Notes: a model not told the origin generated them from the sequence alone. DNA of 31,741 nt from Candidatus Roizmanbacteria bacterium (GCA_016206365.1 JACQRR010000079.1:1-31741), one strand, 5' to 3'. Positions 13,830-22,678 are shown, counted from the stretch's first letter. Translations and numbers: made by a program.

Positions 13830-14900
13830 ATGAGCGATCAGTCAACGCCAGAAAAATCTTCAGCTAGGCCTCTTTCTCGTTATGAATTTCTTAGATTGCT
13901 TGGATTAGGGGGTTTATCTGGTGCTTTAGCGGCAGCCGGTGTAGCTTACAGACCGCTTGGTAGCTTTATTGATTGGGCCGCTGCAAATGGGTGGATTTCT
14001 GAGGGTCATCCGGCCCAGCGCTCCGCTACATTTGAAAGATTAATGCAGACCATCATTTTAGATCCTACAGATTATGATAAACGAACTCTTTTATTTTCTT
14101 GGATAAAATTTAACGGAGCAGAATTGTATGCCCAGGCAACCGGTTTGCCTCTGACAGAGAGAACCTTAAGACATTTTCTTTATGGACATGGCGAGGCAAT
14201 CGACGTCAGTCAAGATTTTGAAAAAGCTATTCTTGACCCAACAGATAAATGGATGCTTCCTTCCGCTTTTCGTACTATGCCAAATATGGTTGGAAAAATG
14301 ATTGATTTCACATTAAATTATAGACAAAATTTAGCTAATGATCCACAAGAGCCGTTTAAATTATCAGTCGATAGAGATCAATATTTTCGAGCACTAGCAG
14401 GAAATAAACCTATACATTTTAAGGCAACAATGGTGACAGTTGCCGATATGGATGTGATTGATCTAAGAAATAGCCTAAATCAGTTCACTCTTTATGTTGA
14501 AGGTGATCAAATCAACGCCGAAAAAAAACCAGGGATTTTAGAAGATTCTCCCGAATTTTATGAAGTTACTTTAGCCCATCCAAAAATTGCTTTATATGAT
14601 CACTACGATTGGCAAGCTGGGACGGAATTTGGCGGCAGCGGAGATATAAGAACTTTTATAAATGCTTTTTTGCGGCGGTTAGGAGTTGAGAACCCGAATG
14701 ATTTTATAAACCGATTGGTGGGGGAAGATTTAAGTCAAAGACTCTTTCTAAATAAGGTCAAAATTATGGATGAAGAAGGAGCAAATCTAACCAGGCAAGG
14801 TTTTGGAAATGAGTTCGATATTAGAGGCAGGCTCAATGTGGGAGAAGAATTAAAGTTTCAGATCTCGCTTCCAACCTTAGAAAAAGCTTTCAAGCAATAA
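13830..14900 (+). CDS. Secreted protein with Tat-like signal, unknown function
   Basis: The product has 356 residues. The N-terminus SARPLSRYEFLRLLGLGGLSGALAAAG resembles a twin-arginine (Tat) signal: S-R-x-x-F-L-R followed by a hydrophobic Gly/Ala/Leu stretch. The second Arg of the usual RR pair is replaced by Tyr. The mature protein has no motif I recognise. It is soluble and rich in Asp and aromatic residues, and ends with what may be a beta domain (EFDIRGRLNVGEELKFQISLPTLEKAFK). It lies 26 bp upstream of the giant membrane protein gene on the same strand, so they may share a transcript. A TAAAAT hexamer sits 8 nt before the ATG. Confidence 0.75.
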   Translation: MSDQSTPEKSSARPLSRYEFLRLLGLGGLSGALAAAGVAYRPLGSFIDWAAANGWISEGHPAQRSATFERLMQTIILDPTDYDKRTLLFSWIKFNGAELYAQATGLPLTERTLRHFLYGHGEAIDVSQDFEKAILDPTDKWMLPSAFRTMPNMVGKMIDFTLNYRQNLANDPQEPFKLSVDRDQYFRALAGNKPIHFKATMVTVADMDVIDLRNSLNQFTLYVEGDQINAEKKPGILEDSPEFYEVTLAHPKIALYDHYDWQAGTEFGGSGDIRTFINAFLRRLGVENPNDFINRLVGEDLSQRLFLNKVKIMDEEGANLTRQGFGNEFDIRGRLNVGEELKFQISLPTLEKAFKQ

Positions 14901-14926
14901 TTTAAAATTATTTTTTATAAGATAAA

Positions 14927-17900
14927 ATGAGTAAGAAATTAACTAATTTTTTTACCAAATGTCCTGGCCTATTTTTATTGCTTATAATCTTATCTTTAAT
15001 TACCGTCGCTTCGCTTAAACCCCAATTTTATCTCGTTGGTTGGGATAACTATTCCTCATACTTTAACCTAAAATCCAATATCTTTCGCACTTTTTTCGCA
15101 ACTTGGAGAGAATACAGAGGTTTAGGAGCTCCGTCGGATTCTGAATCGACCGACCTTTTTAGACAAATTTTTTACCTTATTCTCAAACCTTTTGTTCCAG
15201 AAACTCTTCTAGATCAGCTTTATATTTTAACCGCCTTAAACATAGGAGTTCTTTCCATGTATTTTTTATGCAAACGCATTTTCAGCTCGATTCAGGAAAA
15301 ATTATCAGAGAGAGTTCTTGATCTTTTATCATTTACTGGAGCCTTTTTCTATTTATTCAACCTGAATACTCTTTCTACTTTTTATTTCCCCATGATCATG
15401 TATATTAATCGTTTTTGGTCGCTGCCTCTTTTAATTCTTATTTTTCACGAACTTTTCCATAAGAATAAAACATCGAACAGATTTTTTTCTTTAGTTGTTT
15501 TAGCATTCTTATTTGCGTCGGGTAGTTACGTTACCGCGACAGTTTTCATCACCACATCTCTAGCTTTATTCCTATTCAGCCTTTTTCAAGGAAATTTAAA
15601 ACGAGGAATTACTTTGCTCTTGTTTTATTTCAGCCTAAATATTTTCTGGCTTCTGCCCTTTGCAAACTATACCCTGCAAAAGTCTCCGATTATTCGTCTT
15701 GCGCCTACATTTATCGAAGCCAACGAGATACAGCTTAATAAACCAAAATCTTTCTACGATTTAAAATATCAACTCATCCTTTACCCCAATTTTTTTGAGA
15801 CAAAATACAAAGACAGTACGTTAAAAAAAGTTGTCTACTTTCACTCTTTATCAGGTAAGGAAAAACAGCCAGTATATTTCTTAATTTTTTTTATTTTTCC
15901 GTTCTTATACATTCTTGGTTCAATTCTCATGCTTATTAAATTTAGAAAAACGAAGCCGCTTCTTTGGACTCCTCTTATTATCTTTATTTTTTTATTTCTT
16001 GCGCTCAAAGAATTTTCGCCTCTGGGTTTTATTTATACATATCTTGATCACCTAACGCCCTATTTCGGCGTTTTATTCCGTTTCGGCGATACGAAGTTTC
16101 ACCCCTATATTGGCTTTGCCGGAAGCATAAGCGCGGCTTACGCAGTCTTATTGGGTATTCGATATATTTCTCGAAGAATTATTCTTATGGCTGTTTTGCT
16201 GATCTGTCTATCATATCTTTTCATCTACAAAGACTATCTTCGAGGCAAGCTCATCGGCGAATACATGTACAATAAAATTCCATCTGCCTATTTTGAAATA
16301 ACCGATAGAATCAATAAAGATAAAGCCGATGTCAGAGTTCTTCATCTCCCCTATGATCGTGAAGCCTACTGGAAAATGTATTCCTGGGGAATGCTAGGAT
16401 CATCGTTCCTAAATTTTATGCTTGATAAGCCTCTTCTCGAAAAGACCTTTGAACCAGCAAGCATGGAGAATGCTTATTTAAATAAGAGGCTCGATCAGCT
16501 AATTTATAATACCCAATCGTTAGACAGCCAAGAGCAAAGAAGGACTAGAGCCGACTCGCTTTACACCCTGCTTAAAAAAACAGGCGTCAAATATATTATT
16601 CTCGATGGGTCTGTGCAGGCGCAGATTTACCCCCGCGGTATCACACTCTGGGGTAAATTCAACGGCCAGGATTCCAAGTCGGCAGTTTCAAATCTTATCA
16701 GTTTCGGCTACGCAAAGACAGCCGGAAATTATCTTGTTGACCTGAACGAGTATAAAAATACCTATAAACTCTGGGACAAGAGAAGCGAAGAAGAAAAAAA
16801 ACTTCTTAATGATAATGGTAAAGTCTCAATACAACTTGTCGAGCTTAATGAGTATGCTCCCAAAATTTCGTTTTTTAATCATTTGATCTCCCTGGATCCC
16901 GGTCTCAAAAACGGGCTTGAAACTGACTTGTCTACGAGGCAAGAAAATTTTATCCGGGACCAAAAAGCTGACCAGTTCATTCTTTTTCCGTTTAAACGAA
17001 GCGATGCAAAAATAAACCTGTCAGACAATGAAATTAAATTATCGCTGCCCCGTCAGTCTAAATCTGCCTTTGTCAATATAAAAGTTCCCAGAAACACGGA
17101 TAGGGGAGAAGAGACGATCACAAATCAAATCGCCTTGTTTGTCAGTAAGACGGCGAGTGAGGTAATATTTAAACTGTATTTGGATAAAACTCCAATAATA
17201 GATGGGCAACAGATAAGAACTTTTCTCAAAGAAATTCGAATATCTTCAGACGATCCGAAGCTAAAAAATGCGCAGCAATCTACACTGGATTCTTCAGCTC
17301 TTTTGTCCGATTGGTCAAGCAGCAATAAAATGCAGTATGGTAATCTTCGCTTGCGTGTCGGGGAGGTTACTGTTCCAGTACCTTTGGATCTTACCGCCGG
17401 CGAGCAATTTATCGGTTCGGTTCTGGCAAGGGGTGGGAGCATTCCGATCGACCTGTTAGCCTATAGTGAAAAAAAACCGATTGATCCTAAGACTTTATCA
17501 CCCACGGAAAATCCTAATTGTTTTGAGGACAGTCTGCAGGATTTTGAATATAAAATTGATAATACTTCATCTAATTTTCATATCACCGGGCAGAACGGTT
17601 CGACTTGTTTTTTTACCGATTTGAATCCCATCTTGGGAAAAAAGACAGATTACGGCGAATTGGAAATGGATATTAACGGGACGTCTACAGATTTAGACGA
17701 TTTCTATCTACATTCAATGACGGAGAACTCCAAGCCGCGGTTGCGAAACGCTATTATTCAATCGCCCAAGCTGAATTTGTTACGAGCCTGCATAAAGGAG
17801 TATAACGTCGACGATTGTTACAATAAACATTATTTCATCGATCTAAAATCAGAACCGCAGCGCGTTATCATTCCTACAGACAAATCAATCTCTGGCATCC

Positions 17901-19021
17901 AAAATCTTCTCGTTTTCTTTAGTCTTAAAAACAATTTATACCAAAGACAAGAAGCAACGATTAAAGAAATGAGTCTAAATCTTTTTGAATCAATCCGGCA
18001 TGAAGTAGTCAACTTTGACCCAAACACAAACCTAAATTCTCGAATGACACTTAACAATGACAAAGATTTATCAATTCATATTTCAAAACCTATATCTGCG
18101 TATTCGTATTATTTTCAAAAAGGAAGAGACGGCCTTTATATATCGAACAAACCTTGTTCTATCGATAAGTTATATAGAACTTTCAGACGTGTGGGTGAGA
18201 GGTTGGTGGTTTTTTCCGAAAAATGTGACAACGAGATTTTTCAAACAAATCCCTTTTCCAGCGGCAATTTTTATCTCTGGGGTGTTTCCTATAATCTGAT
18301 GTCCGGCAAATTCCCGGTATTTATTCTGGAAGACGGATTTTACCGCTACAAATACGAGTTTTTTTCTTTAAATCAAGGCTATCCTGACATTGCCGGTTTC
18401 AAAATCTTTCAAGAGCCGGAACTATTTTATAGCAGGCTAACAACGGACGACATAATAAAAAAGATCCAAAACGCAAGACCAGAAACTACCTATACATATT
18501 TATACCCGCAGCCGGAAATTAAGGATAGAAGACCTAAAGATTTTGTCGTTCATCAGGATTCGGAGAATGAGGCGGTGATGACTTTTGATTCTTATGATAT
18601 TGTGGAATTACCCACTCAATGGGAAGATTTTTCGATTGAGACTCCCGAATCGGCTGAAAACTATGATATTCCGGAGCATTACAGTTTCAAGCGAATTCTT
18701 CCCTCTCTCTGGAAAGTTGAGATTCCTGCTGGGACAAGCGGAAATTATCTGCTCAATTTTAACGAGGCGTTTGATAAGCAGTGGGTCGGCTACACCAGTT
18801 TATGGGGTGTTTTTTTCAACCTGGGACGATCTTACAAGCCATTGGATTGCAACACTTTTGCCAACTGCTATAGAGTAGAGAAGACGAATAAAGATAAACC
18901 CCAAACCATTTATTTGTCATACACTCCGGAAAGGCTCAATCTTTTAGGCTGGGTTTTGACTTTTTTGGCGATAGAATTTTTTCTAAGACTTCTGGTCAAA
19001 AGAAATTTGGTTTCTTCATAA
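14927..19021 (+). CDS. Giant multi-pass membrane protein, GT-C / YfhO-AftD-like
   Basis: The product has 1364 residues. The first 450 contain about ten to twelve hydrophobic helices, with a first outer loop bearing VGWDNYSSYFNLKSNIFR; an acidic Asp in this loop is the usual catalytic site of GT-C glycosyltransferases. A very long soluble region of about 870 residues follows, probably extracytoplasmic, with several beta-rich segments that could bind glycans. One C-terminal helix ends the protein (LNLLGWVLTFLAIEFFLRLL). CPR and archaeal genomes often carry such proteins, annotated as YfhO-like or arabinofuranosyltransferase-like, but the exact reaction is unknown. The last 112 bp overlap the convergent GT2 gene. 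Neighbouring glycosyltransferases support a role in surface glycan assembly. Confidence 0.75.
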   Translation: MSKKLTNFFTKCPGLFLLLIILSLITVASLKPQFYLVGWDNYSSYFNLKSNIFRTFFATWREYRGLGAPSDSESTDLFRQIFYLILKPFVPETLLDQLYILTALNIGVLSMYFLCKRIFSSIQEKLSERVLDLLSFTGAFFYLFNLNTLSTFYFPMIMYINRFWSLPLLILIFHELFHKNKTSNRFFSLVVLAFLFASGSYVTATVFITTSLALFLFSLFQGNLKRGITLLLFYFSLNIFWLLPFANYTLQKSPIIRLAPTFIEANEIQLNKPKSFYDLKYQLILYPNFFETKYKDSTLKKVVYFHSLSGKEKQPVYFLIFFIFPFLYILGSILMLIKFRKTKPLLWTPLIIFIFLFLALKEFSPLGFIYTYLDHLTPYFGVLFRFGDTKFHPYIGFAGSISAAYAVLLGIRYISRRIILMAVLLICLSYLFIYKDYLRGKLIGEYMYNKIPSAYFEITDRINKDKADVRVLHLPYDREAYWKMYSWGMLGSSFLNFMLDKPLLEKTFEPASMENAYLNKRLDQLIYNTQSLDSQEQRRTRADSLYTLLKKTGVKYIILDGSVQAQIYPRGITLWGKFNGQDSKSAVSNLISFGYAKTAGNYLVDLNEYKNTYKLWDKRSEEEKKLLNDNGKVSIQLVELNEYAPKISFFNHLISLDPGLKNGLETDLSTRQENFIRDQKADQFILFPFKRSDAKINLSDNEIKLSLPRQSKSAFVNIKVPRNTDRGEETITNQIALFVSKTASEVIFKLYLDKTPIIDGQQIRTFLKEIRISSDDPKLKNAQQSTLDSSALLSDWSSSNKMQYGNLRLRVGEVTVPVPLDLTAGEQFIGSVLARGGSIPIDLLAYSEKKPIDPKTLSPTENPNCFEDSLQDFEYKIDNTSSNFHITGQNGSTCFFTDLNPILGKKTDYGELEMDINGTSTDLDDFYLHSMTENSKPRLRNAIIQSPKLNLLRACIKEYNVDDCYNKHYFIDLKSEPQRVIIPTDKSISGIQNLLVFFSLKNNLYQRQEATIKEMSLNLFESIRHEVVNFDPNTNLNSRMTLNNDKDLSIHISKPISAYSYYFQKGRDGLYISNKPCSIDKLYRTFRRVGERLVVFSEKCDNEIFQTNPFSSGNFYLWGVSYNLMSGKFPVFILEDGFYRYKYEFFSLNQGYPDIAGFKIFQEPELFYSRLTTDDIIKKIQNARPETTYTYLYPQPEIKDRRPKDFVVHQDSENEAVMTFDSYDIVELPTQWEDFSIETPESAENYDIPEHYSFKRILPSLWKVEIPAGTSGNYLLNFNEAFDKQWVGYTSLWGVFFNLGRSYKPLDCNTFANCYRVEKTNKDKPQTIYLSYTPERLNLLGWVLTFLAIEFFLRLLVKRNLVSS

Positions 19022-19848
19022 GCATTGACAATTTTCTTGATAATCCTGTAGACAAACCAATTCAAATGTGGTGGCAGTAAAATACCGGCGATAAGTTCTG
19101 CGAACCAAAATAAGTGAATAGGTAGTGGAGCTTTGCCTAGGTTTTTGTCCGCCCACATATGCATTTTGTAAGTGCTCAAGGCGAGGGTGCGGAAATGTTT
19201 TATCGAGGCGGCCTGATCGTGGAAGCGTACTTCGACCAGCGGTCTTGGAATATTTGCCAGCTTTCCCCGCATGCCAAGCCGGTAGAAAAGATGCGTATCG
19301 TCAGCCGGCCAGAAGTCCTGGTCATATCCTCCGGCTTTTAGAGCCACGTCTTTTTTATACATGACTGACGAGTCATAAAATGGTCCTACAATCTGCCAGA
19401 TTTCTTTGATTTCTTTGTCGGTTTTGAGATATTTTATGATTTCAGTCTTATTGTTTTTATCAAAGATTTTGATGTACGAACCAAGAGCCACGGTGTTTTT
19501 GTGCGTTTTAAAATAGTCGGTCTGCATCTTGAGCCGGTAGGGGAGCATCAGATCATCCTGATTGAGACGGCAGATGAGTTTACCCTGAGCTTGTCGAAGG
19601 GCAAAGTTCAGAACTCTTCCCAAACCCTTATTTCTAGGAAAAGCATAGAATCTGATGTTTTTGAACTTTTTCTCGAGCGTTTTACACAAGATTTTGCTTT
19701 CATCTTTTGAACCGTCGTCAATTAGCAGGATCTCAAAGTTTCGGAAAGTACTTTTCTGCACAGATTGAACCGTCTCCTCAAGATAGGGAGTTCCATTAAA
19801 AACCGGAATTATAACCGAAACCAATGGTTGTTTATTTTTTCTTTGCAT
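18910..19848 (-). CDS. Family 2 glycosyltransferase with short in-frame repeat
   Basis: The product has 312 residues. The GT-A domain starts PLVSVIIPVFNGTPYLEETV, carries ILLIDDGSKDES and the acidic NQDD motif (96-99), followed by WPADDTHLFYRLGMRG, the acceptor-side motif of this branch. Between LNFA and the acidic motif, the residues LRQAQGK (84-90) are encoded by CCCTGAGCTTGTCGAAGGG (19583-19601), a family B repeat; relatives usually read LNFGI..SKGKYI here, so the repeat has replaced or remodelled this loop without loss of frame. The 3-prime end overlaps the last 112 bp of the giant membrane protein gene on the other strand. The enzyme probably adds sugars to a surface polysaccharide. Confidence 0.9.
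   Translation of the reverse strand: MQRKNKQPLVSVIIPVFNGTPYLEETVQSVQKSTFRNFEILLIDDGSKDESKILCKTLEKKFKNIRFYAFPRNKGLGRVLNFALRQAQGKLICRLNQDDLMLPYRLKMQTDYFKTHKNTVALGSYIKIFDKNNKTEIIKYLKTDKEIKEIWQIVGPFYDSSVMYKKDVALKAGGYDQDFWPADDTHLFYRLGMRGKLANIPRPLVEVRFHDQAASIKHFRTLALSTYKMHMWADKNLGKAPLPIHLFWFAELIAGILLPPHLNWFVYRIIKKIVNAYEETKFLLTRSLRKNSIAKKVKTQPKRLSLSGVYDK
19583..19601. repeat. Family B repeat in GT2 coding sequence
   Basis: CCCTGAGCTTGTCGAAGGG, the core of the family B repeat seen at 2039-2056, 21119-21154 and 25965-25985. It encodes LRQAQGK-like residues in frame. Confidence 0.75.
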
Positions 19849-19874
19849 ATTAACTCTTTTCGAAATTTTATTTT

Positions 19875-19986
19875 TTTTAGTCAGGTGGCGGGATTGAAAG
19901 GGTCCCGCAAGCGCGCAGAATTTTTCCAGCCTGCCGCTGGTTCGAGCACTTGCGGGAATGAAAATCCCGACAGAATCTGACTAAAA
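19875..19986. repeat. Inverted-repeat element, TTTTAGTCAG ends
   Basis: Perfect 10-bp arms TTTTAGTCAG (19875-19884) and CTGACTAAAA (19977-19986) enclose GGCGGGATT..AATCCCG and a second stem TCCCGCAAG/CTTGCGGGA. It separates two minus-strand genes. T or A runs lie outside the arms on both sides, but no classic terminator order is seen. Confidence 0.7.
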
Positions 19987-19989
19987 ACC

Positions 19990-20220
19990 TTACTTTAACC
20001 CTTTTTCTTTCATGCAAAACTCGTACCAATTCTTCATCGGCTCGACAGAGCTGTTTCTTCCTTCTGTTCCGCCTACCTCTGACGTATAGCTGGAAGTCTT
20101 CAAACAGCTATCTATGGCCTGTTGTTTAACCCATTTTTGAGCCGTCATATTTCCCATTACACCAACTGCCGCGATAACGGCTGCCAAAAGGATCAAACCG
20201 ATTGTTTGAGCATTTTTCAT
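19990..20220 (-). CDS. Small membrane-anchored protein of unknown function
   Basis: The product has 76 residues from ATG 20220. One N-terminal transmembrane helix (QTIGLILLAAVIAAVGVMG) is followed by a polar 50-residue tail with two Cys (about residues 39 and 69) that may form a disulphide outside the cell, and an amphipathic end (MKNWYEFCMKEKGLK). A longer reading from 20283 would include repeat-derived sequence (GACCAGTGGTCGATC...) and is unlikely. No family recognised. Confidence 0.65.
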   Translation of the reverse strand: MKNAQTIGLILLAAVIAAVGVMGNMTAQKWVKQQAIDSCLKTSSYTSEVGGTEGRNSSVEPMKNWYEFCMKEKGLK

Positions 20221-20285
20221 ATTTTTTTTTGTTTTCGACCAGTGGTCGATCGCCCTTTGGGCGAAACTTATAACTAATAACACTA

Positions 20286-20316
20286 TGTCATTCCGGCTTG
20301 ACCGGAATCGTTGTTT
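20286..20316. repeat. Family A repeat (ATTCCGGC/CCGGAAT)
   Basis: A single copy: ATGTCATTCCGGCTTGACCGGAATCG, here with CCGG arms. It lies between the divergent genes at 20220 and 20368. Confidence 0.7.
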
Positions 20317-20367
20317 TGAAAACCAAGATTGACCAGGCGGGAATTAAATTTGCTACACTTAAAATTA

Positions 20368-20781
20368 ATGAGCACTGAAATTGATATGTCTGGTAAGATT
20401 GAGCAGACTCAATGGGATACAATAATTGCACTATCTAATGACATTGAATACGCAATTGTCTTAAGCAAAAGAACTAAACGACATCTTCAGACATTATTTC
20501 GTAATCTCAATACTCCCCGAATGTTTATCTATAAAACGTTCGCAGCTTTAATTTCACTTATTTTTAAAGAAGTCAAACTAAAGTCAAAGGTAATTATCGA
20601 TTTGGAGTATTTTGGTCATCAAGACCTACTAAAAACTCAAATTCTTGAATATGTTAATCAGCTGAAAATAAGGGTGACTCCTATATTTGAATTTGGATTT
20701 GTTGGAAAAAATTCACATTCTCATATTTTAGCCGAACAAGTAGCTTACAAAAAAAGAAAGAGGATAAGAAAATTACTTTAG
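20368..20781 (+). CDS. Conserved-type hypothetical protein, possible nuclease-like fold
   Basis: The product has 137 residues from ATG 20368, with an extended -10 (TGC TACACT) 8 nt upstream; an in-frame TTG at 20329 is less likely. The first half is helical with EYAIVLSKRTKRHLQTLFR. The second half has a strand VIIDLEYFGHQDLLKTQILEYVNQL and then FEFGFVGKNSHSHILAEQVAYKKRKR. This pairing of I-D-x-E-Y and V-G-K-x-S-x-x-H-x-L-A recalls a family of RNase H-like hypothetical proteins from archaea and CPR; I cannot confirm the link. The gene is flanked by repeats and ends in a hairpin (AATTACTTTAG/CTAAAGTAATT). Confidence 0.6.
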   Translation: MSTEIDMSGKIEQTQWDTIIALSNDIEYAIVLSKRTKRHLQTLFRNLNTPRMFIYKTFAALISLIFKEVKLKSKVIIDLEYFGHQDLLKTQILEYVNQLKIRVTPIFEFGFVGKNSHSHILAEQVAYKKRKRIRKLL

Positions 20782-20805
20782 TACAAATTGCTAAAGTAAT
20801 TTGGC
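20772..20805 (+). terminator. Hairpin at the end of the 20368 gene
   Basis: AATTACTTTAG and CTAAAGTAATT are perfect 11-bp arms around TACAAATTG; the TAG stop lies in the left arm. No T run follows, so it may be an RNA-stabilising hairpin rather than a true rho-independent terminator. Confidence 0.5.
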
Positions 20806-20814
20806 CCACAAAAA

Positions 20815-21240
20815 ATGACCGGGTATCCGCCGATTAGGGCGGACCGAGGACTGCTTAACTGTGGACTGGTTACCACGAGATCGGCAGCCATCCCGATCAC
20901 CCTTATATTACTTAATCTTTCCCTCCTTGTCAATCGTAGTTTTATTAGAAACTGTTACCTAATTGTTAAGGTGCGCGTTTTCGTCATTCTGGTAACCCCG
21001 AGTTTATCTCGTGGGCATCCAGAATCGTTGTTCCTCTTGTCATTCCCGCGAAAGCGGGAATCTATTTAATAATGTATTTACTTTCAATCTCTGCCCACAA
21101 ACTTTTGTCATTCTGGCACTTCGACGCTGCTCAGTGTCTTGAGCCTGTCGAAAGATTTGTCCAGAATCGTTGTTTCTTCAATGAAACAATTCAGCAATGA
21201 AACAATAGTTTCTGTTTGTGTGCATAGATAGAACCGAAAA
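20815..21240. repeat. Gene-free stretch of mixed repeats
   Basis: From left to right: a TCCGCC/GGCGGA hairpin (20825-20842); a family A copy with ATTCTGG/CCAGAAT arms and an extended inner stem (20983-21026); a family A copy ATTCCCGCGAAAGCGGGAAT (about 21041-21060); a family A copy (21107-21168) whose loop contains a family B repeat CTTCGACGCTGCTCAG; and a small CAATGAAACAAT direct repeat (21179-21209). An open frame across part of it (20815-21069) is repeat-derived and not called as a gene. Confidence 0.7.
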
Positions 21241-21250
21241 CTTTTTTAAA

Positions 21251-21304
21251 TTTATTTAACGTCGCGAAGCGACATGCAAACAGAAGCTTGCAACGTTAAA
21301 TAAA
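21251..21304. repeat. Three-way-junction palindrome
   Basis: Perfect 12-bp outer arms TTTATTTAACGT and ACGTTAAATAAA enclose two separate hairpins: GTCGC-GAA-GCGAC and TGCAA-loop-TTGCA. The next 120 bp (21330-21415) contain further pairings (GCCACCGT/ACGGTAGC). No gene is seen between 20782 and 21468. Confidence 0.75.
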
Positions 21305-21468
21305 CCCCAATGGGTTAAAAAAAAGCTTTCGGCGCCACCGTCATAACCGTCAAGGTTATCTTGTCAATCTTTTTCGATTGCTCAAGGCCTTGATAGCCAG
21401 TAACGGTAGCCTTTCGTCAGGGTTTCAGGAATATTACACTTTTCCTTTATAGTGGAATGACGTTGTCG

Positions 21469-22401
21469 TCAGTCCTGGATGGCCCAGTAGTCCAATTCGC
21501 GTTCCGGATTCACTCGGTCGCACATGGGCGCAATAAAGCCGTCCACAGGCGATTTCCATTCCCCGTCATAAAGACCGAGGATGGTTTCCGAACCTCCGAA
21601 GTACGCGACGATGGTACCACCGGTCGTTTGCCGCTCGAAGAAGCGCTCGTCGATGTCGGACTGCGTCCAGACAAGACTGCTGTCCTGTGCAGCTGCGAGC
21701 GAGTCGCCAACTTCGAAGGCGGTGCCAACGCCGAGGCTCTCCAGCCACGCGATCACGACCGAAGGGTCGTTTTCGTTGACCGTGTGTTGCGTGTTCAAGC
21801 GCTTCACGAGCTCATCGGGGTCGACGCAGTCGGCGGACACGGCGGTCGGCGGGACGACGGGCGGGACGGCGGTGGGCACTTCGGTCGGCGGGACGGGGTT
21901 GAACCCAGGCCAGAATTCCAAGTCGTTGGTCGGGTTGAGAACCGTGCAGAGATCGTTGAGATAGAAGCCGTCAGCGGGGGGCGTGATGTCCGTATCGTAA
22001 GCAGCGAACACCGTCCCAGAGCCACCTCCCATGAGGGAGACAACGACGCCATCGGCGTTCTTCTTCTCGATTCTGCTCTCGTCCAAGTCGAACGTGGTCC
22101 AGTAGATCACGAACCCTTTCGTGTTGCTGATGGTGCTTCCAGCCTTGACTTCCACTTTGCTCGCTTCTGCGTTGAGAATGTCCAACACAGGTTTGACGTT
22201 GTTTGGATCGGCCGCGTGTGCCGAGTTCAACTCGTCAACGAACTTGGTGGTGTCGAAGCAGGTCGTGCTCTGCAGGGCTGCAGCGGGAGCGGACTCGAGT
22301 TCTGCCTTCGTGGTCCTCTGGGATGAGGAAAAGACGGTTTGTAAGACCATCCCCACGATGACTAACACAAGCGCTCCGATGAAGAGCTTGTTCTTGTTCA
22401 T
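21469..22401 (-). CDS. GC-rich secreted protein with duplicated Cys domain
   Basis: The product has 310 residues. An N-terminal anchor or signal (NKLFIGALVLVIVGMVLQTVF) is followed by two copies of one domain, residues 48-164 and 192-306, joined by a Pro/Val/Thr linker. Each copy opens with a Cys (C48, C192; CFDTTKFVDELN against CVDPDELVKRLN) and closes with C-x(3)-NP-x(3)-L-(E/D)-(F/Y)-W (C152, C294), so one disulphide per domain is likely. The domain is not one I can name. Base composition is far more GC-rich than any neighbour, and the gene has a strong AGGAGG ribosome-binding site that others here lack; both suggest acquisition from another genome. A long Arg-rich frame on the opposite strand is only its shadow. 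Confidence 0.85.
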   Translation of the reverse strand: MNKNKLFIGALVLVIVGMVLQTVFSSSQRTTKAELESAPAAALQSTTCFDTTKFVDELNSAHAADPNNVKPVLDILNAEASKVEVKAGSTISNTKGFVIYWTTFDLDESRIEKKNADGVVVSLMGGGSGTVFAAYDTDITPPADGFYLNDLCTVLNPTNDLEFWPGFNPVPPTEVPTAVPPVVPPTAVSADCVDPDELVKRLNTQHTVNENDPSVVIAWLESLGVGTAFEVGDSLAAAQDSSLVWTQSDIDERFFERQTTGGTIVAYFGGSETILGLYDGEWKSPVDGFIAPMCDRVNPERELDYWAIQD

Positions 22402-22413
22402 TTTTCTAGGTTC

Positions 22414-22419
22414 CTCCTG
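22414..22419 (-). promoter_or_regulatory. Strong Shine-Dalgarno of the GC-rich gene
   Basis: AGGAGG on the minus strand, 12 nt before the ATG at 22401. It is the only perfect anti-16S match in front of a gene in this window. The following 22420-22620 stretch holds small hairpins (CCCTA/TAGGG, GACC/GGTC) but no gene. Confidence 0.65.
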
Positions 22420-22678
22420 AGAACCTTGCTGGTTTTCCGTCTTTTCGTTTAATTTCGGTAGTAGAGCCCTAGTTAGGGATACTTCCTACTTTTCATGACC
22501 GTTTTTTTTGGTCAAGGAGCAGATAGTACTTGCTCAAACGTTTCCTGAGACTCTCGCCTCAAGATAAAGACCTTATCGAAGGCCTTTTTGTTGTCTTACT
22601 GTGAAAAAAATTCATTTTCCTCCTAATTGACTTGCACTCTGAAACCAAATTTGTTAATTTTAATTTGCATGAAAATAT

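Noticed and set aside
19875..19986. Rho-independent terminator of the small membrane protein gene
   Set aside because: The arms are strong, but T runs are not placed after the hairpin in the direction of transcription, so it is reported as a repeat only.
19990..20283. 97-residue version of the small membrane protein
   Set aside because: The first 21 residues come from a GACCAGTGGTCGATC-type repeat; the ATG at 20220 gives a clean membrane anchor.
20815..21069. An 84-codon open frame
   Set aside because: Its second half is translated from family A repeats (RKRES-type ends), and it shows no start signal or protein-like pattern.
21457..22326. A 289-codon Arg-rich open frame on the plus strand
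   Set aside because: It is the complement of the GC-rich duplicated-domain gene. The product is unusually Arg/Val/Gly/Asp-rich with no domain, while the minus-strand frame has a signal, a duplication and a ribosome-binding site.
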